DNA of 10,464 bases from an uncultured Clostridia bacterium (GTDB lineage Bacteria; Bacillota; Clostridia; Peptostreptococcales; Anaerovoracaceae), in NCBI GenBank assembly GCA_937889655.1, contig CALBZG010000066.1, forward strand, positions 1 to 10,464, read 5' to 3'. The first letter of the stretch is position 1. Every line of letters starts with the position of its first letter. Both the position numbers and the translations under genes were made by a program. This document shows positions 6,136 to 10,464 of the stretch, piece by piece. The notes under the pieces were generated by a model. The model had not been told where the DNA came from and did no database searches. It saw only the letters and a list, made by a program, of their open reading frames with translations.

Positions 6136-7665
6136 ATGAGCAACGGAGAACTTATTAACACATACAGGAAGCTTCAGAACGGTAGCGATATCCGTGGCAT
6201 CGCGTTGGAGGGAGTCTCGGGGGAAGTGCCCAACCTAACAGAAAGAGAAGCTTCTCTGCTCAGCGCAGGCTATATCTACTGGCTTTCAGGAAAAACCGGT
6301 TTGCCCGCAGAAAAACTAACGGTGGCCGTTGGCCGGGATCCCCGTCTTTCGGGAGAAGCATTGAAAACTGCGGTAGCCATGACCATGGAAGGCCTTGGTG
6401 TTAAGGTGCTGGACGCGGGACTTGCCTCCACACCGGCAATGTTTATGAGCACCTTATTCCCAAATTTCAATTGTGATGGAGCTATGATGATCACAGCTTC
6501 CCATCTGCCATGGAACCGTAATGGGTTTAAATATTTTGACAAAAAAGGCGGTCTTGACAAGGGTGATATCACTGCGATCATTGACTGGGCATTCGCCAAT
6601 CATGAGTCCGCCCTGCTTAAAGGTGGGTCGGGAACCCCTTGCGACCTTATGGATCAATATGCCGCACATTTGCGCGAGCTCATTGTACGGGGAGCGAATA
6701 TGGGCGACTTGCCCCTGGCAGGTTTGAAAATCGTTGTTGATGCAGGCAACGGCGCAGGTGGGTTTTATGCTGCGGATGTTCTCTCACCGCTTGGCGCAGA
6801 TGTATCAGCATCCCAATTTTTGGAGCCCGACGGAAAATTTCCGAATCACATGCCAAATCCGGAAGACAAGCAAGCCATGGATTCTATCAGTAAAAGAGTC
6901 GTTGACTCCCAGGCTGATTTTGGAATCATATTCGATACCGACGTGGATAGAGCTTCGGCTGTTGACCATCTTGGAAGAGAGATCTCGAGGAATGGCATCG
7001 TAGCGATGGCGGCCGCCCTTGTCGCCGAAAATTATCCGGGCACCACGGTGGTGACTGACAGTATCACAAGCGATCAGCTGCATGAATTCCTGGAAGGTAC
7101 ACTTGGCCTTAAGCATCTGCGCTTTAAAAGGGGTTATAAAAATGTCATCAATGAAGCTGTAAGGCTGAATGAAAATGGGATCGACAGCCAGCTTGCCATA
7201 GAAACTTCCGGCCACGCGGCTTTAAAAGAAAATTATTTTTTGGATGACGGAGCGTATCTGGCTACGAAAATAGTGATCAAAGCGGCGCAGCTTCATCAAG
7301 CAGGTAAAAAACTGGCTTCGATCATTGAGGACCTTGAAGAACCTTTAGAGGCAACCGAGGTGCGTTTGCCGATCAATTGCGATGATTTTGCGCCTTACGG
7401 AGACCGTCTTCTGGAAGATTTGAAAGGATGGGTCGAGGATAATAAGAGCAGCGGCATGTCTTTGGTGATCCCAAATTATGAAGGGGTAAGAGTTCGCTTC
7501 GACAAAGAAAATGGTGACGGATGGTTCCTGATCCGAAAGTCTCTTCACGATCCGATCCTGCCCTTGAATATTGAGTCTAATATTCAAGGCGGCATCCATA
7601 TCATAGCGGATATGTTGCGTCCATTTCTGTCAAACTACAAATGCGTTGATATCAGCAGGCTGTAA
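6136..7665 (+). CDS. Phosphohexomutase-family protein (phosphoglucomutase/phosphomannomutase-like), variant active site
   Basis: This 509-residue soluble enzyme has the alpha-D-phosphohexomutase layout. The phosphoserine loop is TASHLP, catalytic Ser122. The metal loop is DTDVDR (267-272), the sugar-binding loop is ETSGH (356-360), and the C-terminal phosphate-binding loop is RKSLHDP (467-473). Such enzymes move a phosphate between C1 and C6 of glucose or mannose phosphates. Two loops differ from the textbook forms: DTDVDR where DGDGDR is usual, and RKSLHDP-ILPLNIES where most have RPSGTEP. To my knowledge this variant resembles a divergent branch seen in some bacteria and in plastid-type plant proteins, so the substrate may not be standard. 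GGAGG at 6126-6130, five bases before ATG, fixes the start. It is a single gene ending in its own terminator. Confidence 0.9.
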   Translation: MSNGELINTYRKLQNGSDIRGIALEGVSGEVPNLTEREASLLSAGYIYWLSGKTGLPAEKLTVAVGRDPRLSGEALKTAVAMTMEGLGVKVLDAGLASTPAMFMSTLFPNFNCDGAMMITASHLPWNRNGFKYFDKKGGLDKGDITAIIDWAFANHESALLKGGSGTPCDLMDQYAAHLRELIVRGANMGDLPLAGLKIVVDAGNGAGGFYAADVLSPLGADVSASQFLEPDGKFPNHMPNPEDKQAMDSISKRVVDSQADFGIIFDTDVDRASAVDHLGREISRNGIVAMAAALVAENYPGTTVVTDSITSDQLHEFLEGTLGLKHLRFKRGYKNVINEAVRLNENGIDSQLAIETSGHAALKENYFLDDGAYLATKIVIKAAQLHQAGKKLASIIEDLEEPLEATEVRLPINCDDFAPYGDRLLEDLKGWVEDNKSSGMSLVIPNYEGVRVRFDKENGDGWFLIRKSLHDPILPLNIESNIQGGIHIIADMLRPFLSNYKCVDISRL

Positions 7666-7683
7666 AAAGCCTGCTCTTTCTTT
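7654..7683 (+). terminator. Intrinsic terminator of the mutase gene
   Basis: AGCAGGC (7654-7660) pairs with GCCTGCT (7669-7675) around an 8-base loop, followed by CTTTCTTT. The mutase stop codon (7663-7665) lies in the loop, so the stem uses its last codons. The tail is not a clean T-run, so termination may be moderate. The convergent Crp/Fnr gene stops at 7685, with no U-rich tail on its own side of this hairpin. Confidence 0.65.
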
Positions 7684-7684
7684 A

Positions 7685-8368
7685 TCAGCTGATTTCCATC
7701 AACTGCTTCAAGTTGAGGATCTTGATTTCCTTTCTTGACATGGTTATCAATCCTTCGTTTTCAAAATACTTCAAAATTCTTGATACCACTTCTCTTGCTG
7801 TTCCCAGGTTGTCCGCAATTTCCTGATGGGACATATCAATTGCTTTTTTACCCGTTATATTAGCCATTTCTACGAGGAAATTCGCTATCCTGCGGTCCAT
7901 TTTCATGAACATGATTTGTTCAACAAGCCACATGACCTCAGAAAACCTCATAGCAACAATATCATTCTTGAACTTTTCCACTTCGGGCTTCGTCATGGCC
8001 AGCTGGTCAAAATAGTCCGGGTTCAGTACGATGAGGACGCTGTTTTCTTCAGCCTGGACATTGACGTCAAAAGCAATATTTTTCATCATGCATGAAGCCG
8101 ATAGGATGCAAACATCAGCTGAAAGCAAGCGAAACAAAGTTACTTCCTTCCCTTCAGGAGAAAGAATATAAGTCCTGAGCCTTCCATGTTTAACGGCTAT
8201 AACGCCTGTACATTTCCCATCTCCGCCATGTACATACTCGCCTTTTGAAAACTCCCTGACCTGAATATTCCTCAGGAAGGTCTCCTTTTCGGAATCCGTG
8301 AATTTTTTGACAAACGGAAAGGCCGTTTCTATCTGTAAATCAGTTCTATTGATTTCTGTTTTTGCCAT
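7685..8368 (-). CDS. Crp/Fnr-family transcriptional regulator
   Basis: This 227-residue DNA-binding regulator has an N-terminal cyclic-nucleotide-type beta-barrel (about 17-120), a long dimer helix (about 125-160) and a C-terminal winged helix (about 178-215; MSHQEIADNLGTAREVVSRIL is the helix-turn-helix). The barrel lacks the E. coli Crp cAMP-site wording. It carries Cys53, Cys87 and Cys93, the last two in DVCILSASCM, a segment I associate with clostridial Crp/Fnr proteins, so a redox, Fe-S or other small-molecule signal is more likely than cAMP. The effector is unproven. Two starts are possible: GTG 8374, four bases after GAAGG, or ATG 8368, ten bases after it. ATG 8368 is used, and the difference is two residues. 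It is a single gene, and the palindrome in its promoter suggests autoregulation. Confidence 0.92.
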   Translation of the reverse strand: MAKTEINRTDLQIETAFPFVKKFTDSEKETFLRNIQVREFSKGEYVHGGDGKCTGVIAVKHGRLRTYILSPEGKEVTLFRLLSADVCILSASCMMKNIAFDVNVQAEENSVLIVLNPDYFDQLAMTKPEVEKFKNDIVAMRFSEVMWLVEQIMFMKMDRRIANFLVEMANITGKKAIDMSHQEIADNLGTAREVVSRILKYFENEGLITMSRKEIKILNLKQLMEIS

Positions 8369-8436
8369 ATCCACAATACCTTCTATTATTTAATTAGCAC
8401 CAGCTTCGCCGATCCTCCGGGGCATACAACGATTTT

Positions 8437-8465
8437 ATTTTAACACGGCAAGGTTGTAATTACAA
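8437..8465 (-). promoter_or_regulatory. Promoter of the Crp/Fnr gene, overlapped by palindrome TTGTAATTACAA
   Basis: On the minus strand TTGTAA (8460-8465) is followed after 17 bases by TAAAAT (8437-8442), five of six matches to TATAAT. The -35 forms half of the perfect 12-base palindrome TTGTAATTACAA at 8454-8465. TTGT/ACAA ends are common in Crp/Fnr-family sites, so this may be the regulator's own operator. That link is inference. Confidence 0.5.
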
Positions 8466-8493
8466 GAATCCGAAGGATCAAATCCGGCGCATC

Positions 8494-8522
8494 AAAAAGC
8501 CCTCCGAAAAATCGAAGGGCTT
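8494..8522 (-). terminator. Intrinsic terminator of the rplM-rpsI operon
   Basis: On the minus strand AAGCCCTTCGA (8522 to 8512) pairs with TCGGAGGGCTT (8507 to 8497) around a TTTT loop, an 11-bp stem with one G-U pair. It runs into a five-T tract at 8498-8494. It lies 40 bases past the rpsI stop and 28 bases before the Crp/Fnr -35 element, cleanly separating the two units. Confidence 0.85.
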
Positions 8523-8562
8523 GAGTCTGACTGTATTTCGCAATTGAATTGCAGCCTTGCTA

Positions 8563-8958
8563 TTAACGTTTTGAGAACTGGCTTGCTCTTCTCGCTTTTT
8601 TAAGTCCGTATTTCTTTCTTTCCTTCATACGCGGGTCTCTGGTCAAAAATCCGGCAGCCTTCAATGCGGCTCTGTATGCTTCCTTGTCCGCAACGCATAG
8701 TGCTCTGGAAACACCATGTCTCAATGCTCCTGCCTGCCCCGTGAATCCGCCGCCGTGTACAGTGGCGATCACATCGAATTTTCCTTCGCATCCTGCAACC
8801 TCGAAAGGTCTCTTAACCTCACGACGAACGATTTCCATGCCGAAGTATTCTTCGAGAGGGCGTTTGTTAACTGTGATATTTCCTTTGCCAGGGATCAATC
8901 TTACTCTGGCAACGGAACTTTTTCTTCTTCCTGTTCCCTGATATTGCATTTTAGCCAT
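8563..8958 (-). CDS. rpsI: Small-subunit ribosomal protein S9
   Basis: The 131-residue protein matches bacterial uS9 over its whole length. It has the N-terminal QGTGRRKSSVARVRL block, the GGGFTGQAGALRHGVSRAL core, the RDPRMKERKKYGLKKAR stretch and the conserved C-terminal SKR tail, which reaches the P-site tRNA in the 30S subunit. GGGAGG lies about 8 bases upstream of ATG 8958, which favours this start over the internal Met four codons later. The gene follows rplM with an 18-base gap, the usual bacterial order, and is followed by a strong terminator. Nothing is unusual. Confidence 0.98.
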   Translation of the reverse strand: MAKMQYQGTGRRKSSVARVRLIPGKGNITVNKRPLEEYFGMEIVRREVKRPFEVAGCEGKFDVIATVHGGGFTGQAGALRHGVSRALCVADKEAYRAALKAAGFLTRDPRMKERKKYGLKKARRASQFSKR

Positions 8959-8976
8959 TTCTTATTCCTCCCTTTC

Positions 8977-9405
8977 CTAGAATTTCCACTCTACAGGTTT
9001 CTGTGCAGCATGCGCATGCTCCGGTCCTGCGTAAACTTTGAGTTTCTTGTACATCTGACGTCCCAGTTTGCCATTAGGCATCATGCCCTTAATTGCGTGG
9101 CGGACGATTTCTTCAGGATGCTTTGCCTGAAGCTTCTCAAAAGTGATTTCTCTGAGTCCACCCGGGAATCCTGTGTGATGTTTGTAAACCTTTTCTTTTC
9201 TTTTCTTCCCTGTAACCTCGATCTTGTCTGCGTTGACGATGATCACATAATCTCCGCAATCCATGTGAGGTGTATAGGTCGGCTTCTTCTTCCCTCTGAG
9301 GATCGCAGCCACTTCTGCTGCCAGTCTTCCAAGATTCTGGCCTTCCGCGTCGATCACATACCAGTCATGCTGGATGTCCGAAGCTTTTGCTATAAAGCTC
9401 TTCAT
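8977..9405 (-). CDS. rplM: Large-subunit ribosomal protein L13
   Basis: The 142-residue protein is a full-length bacterial uL13: WYVIDAEGQNLGRLAAEVA near the N-terminus, then GDYVIIVNADKIEVTGKK, HTGFPGG, and the RHAIKGMMPNGKLGRQMYKKLKVY block. It is an early-assembling 50S protein. ATG at 9403-9405 is chosen because AAGGAAG lies just upstream and because L13 proteins begin with this short MKSF-type N-terminus. An in-frame extension to 9522 covers the leader and resembles no L13. It is the first gene of the rplM-rpsI operon. Confidence 0.98.
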   Translation of the reverse strand: MKSFIAKASDIQHDWYVIDAEGQNLGRLAAEVAAILRGKKKPTYTPHMDCGDYVIIVNADKIEVTGKKRKEKVYKHHTGFPGGLREITFEKLQAKHPEEIVRHAIKGMMPNGKLGRQMYKKLKVYAGPEHAHAAQKPVEWKF

Positions 9406-9555
9406 TTTTCTTCCTTTCTGCCTACTGAGATCCCTAAGCAATCCTTTTCGGCAATACCTGTAATTGTTGCGGGCCGCGGCCGGCTTCACCAACCTGTACC
9501 CTAAAGACTTTTTTTTGCGCATTCATTTCGAATAGGTAATTTTGAAGTGAACACG
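9406..9555 (-). promoter_or_regulatory. Candidate L13-type ribosomal protein leader (5' UTR of rplM-rpsI)
   Basis: From the predicted start near 9555 the operon has an untranslated leader of about 150 bases. L13 leaders that mediate autogenous control are known upstream of rplM in Bacillota (Rfam L13 leader). Pairing seen by eye includes GGTTGG with CCGGCC around TGAAG, CAAT with ATTG, and ATTC with GAAT. The self-complementary GGCCGCGGCC is at 9472-9481. I could not match the published consensus, so this is a position-based candidate. Confidence 0.35.
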
Positions 9556-9562
9556 CTTATAT

Positions 9563-9591
9563 AGAATATATGAATTGCTTTAAAATGTCAA
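9563..9591 (-). promoter_or_regulatory. Strong promoter of rplM-rpsI
   Basis: On the minus strand a perfect -35 TTGACA (9586-9591) is followed after 17 bases by TATTCT (9563-9568) in AT-rich flanks. It lies 15 bases after the hisIE stop codon, so the ribosomal operon has its own promoter. Confidence 0.75.
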
Positions 9592-9606
9592 CTTTTTTAT
9601 TTGATG

Positions 9607-10242
9607 TCACTTCATTCTTTCCTGTTTGACCTTATTGTCAATAATGTGGCGTTTTGCGAGCTCGTCAGTAATATCTCTGATTTCAATTCCTGCTTCCACC
9701 ATCATTACCATCAGGTGATAAGCAAGATCCGCAATTTCATAAATGGTTTCCTCTCTATCCCTCTTTGCTCCTGCTATCAGCACTTCTGTACACTCTTCAC
9801 CGACTTTTTTCAGGATCTTATCCATGCCCTTTTGGAATAGGTATGTGGTATAGCTGCCTTCCTTTGGATCCGATTTTCTTCCCTCTATCATTTCGTAAAG
9901 TCCATCATAGGAAAATCTGTTGAGCTCTTCGCTGATGTAAAGAGGGTTGAAGAAACAGCTATCCGCGCCGGTATGACAAGCCGGTCCATTTTTTATAACT
10001 TCAATTACCAGCGCATCTCGGTCGCAGTCAGCGGTCATCCCCACGATCTGCTGATAATTGCCGCTGGTCTCGCCCTTTCTCCAGAGTTTTCCGCGACTTC
10101 TGCTATAGAAGCATGTTCTTCCTTCTCTGATACTGATTTCAATGCTTTCCTCATTCATATATGCCAGCGTCAGAACTTTTCTTGAATAATAATCCTGTAC
10201 GATAGCCGGTATCAATCCATTTTCGTCAAATTTCAATTCCAT
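9607..10242 (-). CDS. hisIE: Bifunctional phosphoribosyl-AMP cyclohydrolase / phosphoribosyl-ATP pyrophosphatase
   Basis: This cytoplasmic fusion enzyme (211 residues from ATG 10242) carries out steps 2 and 3 of histidine synthesis. The N-terminal HisI half holds the metal-site motifs TADCDRDALV and ACHTGADSCF. The C-terminal HisE half holds KKVGEECTEVLIAGA and EIADLAYHLMVMM, the acidic helices that bind Mg-pyrophosphate. AAGGGG abuts an ATG at 10254 with no spacing but lies 12 bases before ATG 10242, and the family usually begins close to the LKFDENGL block, so 10242 is preferred; 10254 adds only four residues. It follows hisF by 18 bases and is probably the last gene of a his operon. No terminator is seen after it. 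Confidence 0.96.
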   Translation of the reverse strand: MELKFDENGLIPAIVQDYYSRKVLTLAYMNEESIEISIREGRTCFYSRSRGKLWRKGETSGNYQQIVGMTADCDRDALVIEVIKNGPACHTGADSCFFNPLYISEELNRFSYDGLYEMIEGRKSDPKEGSYTTYLFQKGMDKILKKVGEECTEVLIAGAKRDREETIYEIADLAYHLMVMMVEAGIEIRDITDELAKRHIIDNKVKQERMK

Positions 10243-10260
10243 GCCAATTCTCATCCCCTT

Positions 10261-10417
10261 CTAAAGCCGGACCTCAAAACCTTGGGTCCGCAAATACTTT
10301 TTCAAATCCTTGATATCTATTTCCTTGTAATGGAATACGCTGGCAGCAAGTCCGGCATCGATCCCTTTATGCCGGAAGAGTTCCGCGAAATCCTGCATTT
10401 TACCTGCCCCTCCTGAG
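10261..10417 (-). CDS. hisF: Imidazole glycerol phosphate synthase cyclase subunit (C-terminal fragment)
   Basis: The minus-strand frame ending at TAG (10261-10263) encodes the last 51 residues of HisF. It starts with SGGAGKMQDFAELF, the conserved C-terminal phosphate-binding loop of the barrel, and continues through GIDAGLAASVFHY and a short tail. HisF is about 250 residues, so roughly four fifths is missing. The cut is artificial: sequencing adapter replaces the gene from 10418 onward. With HisH, HisF makes imidazole glycerol phosphate and AICAR. Its position just before hisIE is the standard his operon order in Bacillota. Confidence 0.95.
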
Positions 10418-10464
10418 AGATCGGAAGAGCGTCGTGTAGGGAAAGAGTGTAGATCTCGGTGGTC
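10418..10464. other. Illumina adapter sequence (assembly artefact)
   Basis: The 47 bases begin with AGATCGGAAGAGCGTCGTG and continue exactly as I know the reverse complement of the Illumina TruSeq universal adapter. The switch occurs inside the hisF codon series, in the middle of a conserved protein. This segment is not biological and should be trimmed. Confidence 0.97.

Noticed and set aside
6805..7215. Minus-strand open frame of 136 codons inside the mutase gene
   Set aside because: It is a shadow of the conserved mutase coding sequence, with no recognisable domain.
8716..9504. Plus-strand open frame of 262 codons
   Set aside because: It lies antisense to rpsI and rplM, both certain ribosomal protein genes, and its translation is low-complexity Ser/Phe/Leu/Cys-rich.
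9406..9522. 39-residue N-terminal extension of L13
   Set aside because: It covers the leader, resembles no L13 protein, and the ribosome site and family start both point to 9405.
1..10464. tRNA, CRISPR array, insertion sequence or prophage genes
   Set aside because: No cloverleaf, spaced repeat series, transposase or terminal inverted repeats were seen on either strand.

Overview
The window looks like chromosomal DNA from an anaerobic, monoderm Bacillota, most likely a member of the Clostridia. This rests on protein style (a clostridial-type DtxR-family regulator, a fused HisI-HisE, an L13-S9 operon, FeoA), strong purine-rich ribosome binding sites before almost every gene, and moderate GC content judged by eye. 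I cannot name a genus. The last 47 bases (10418-10464) are Illumina adapter, so the right edge is the raw end of an assembled contig. Both edges cut genes: feoA on the left and hisF on the right.

Left part (1-4733): an feoA-type gene runs leftward off the edge and carries an unusual cysteine-rich tail. It is divergent from a rightward three-gene efflux operon made of an ABC ATPase, an eight-helix FtsX/MacB-type permease and an HlyD/MacA-type adaptor. The divergent intergenic region holds a near-consensus promoter for each direction. A perfect 12-bp inverted repeat sits just downstream of the feoA -10 element, where a repressor would bind.

Middle (4710-7683): a leftward operon encodes a glyoxalase-fold (VOC) enzyme, an HD-domain hydrolase and a DtxR/MntR-family metal-dependent repressor. 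The repressor is a natural candidate to bind the feoA operator. Its 3' end overlaps the adaptor gene tail to tail. The overlap is a perfect hairpin that also acts as a terminator, and because of its symmetry both proteins end in the same five residues, REDQI. Divergent from this operon is a 509-residue phosphohexomutase-family protein with a non-standard phosphate-binding loop.

Right part (7685-10417): four leftward genes or gene pairs follow. These are a Crp/Fnr-family regulator with a palindrome over its promoter, the ribosomal operon rplM-rpsI (L13, S9) with a strong promoter, a structured leader and a good terminator, and the end of a histidine operon (hisF fragment, then hisIE).

No RNA gene, mobile element or CRISPR array was seen, and no stretch over 300 bases lacks a gene. 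The parts most worth a second look are the FeoA cysteine tail, the operator/DtxR pairing, the shared-hairpin gene ends and the variant mutase. I found no clear evidence of a wholly new system.
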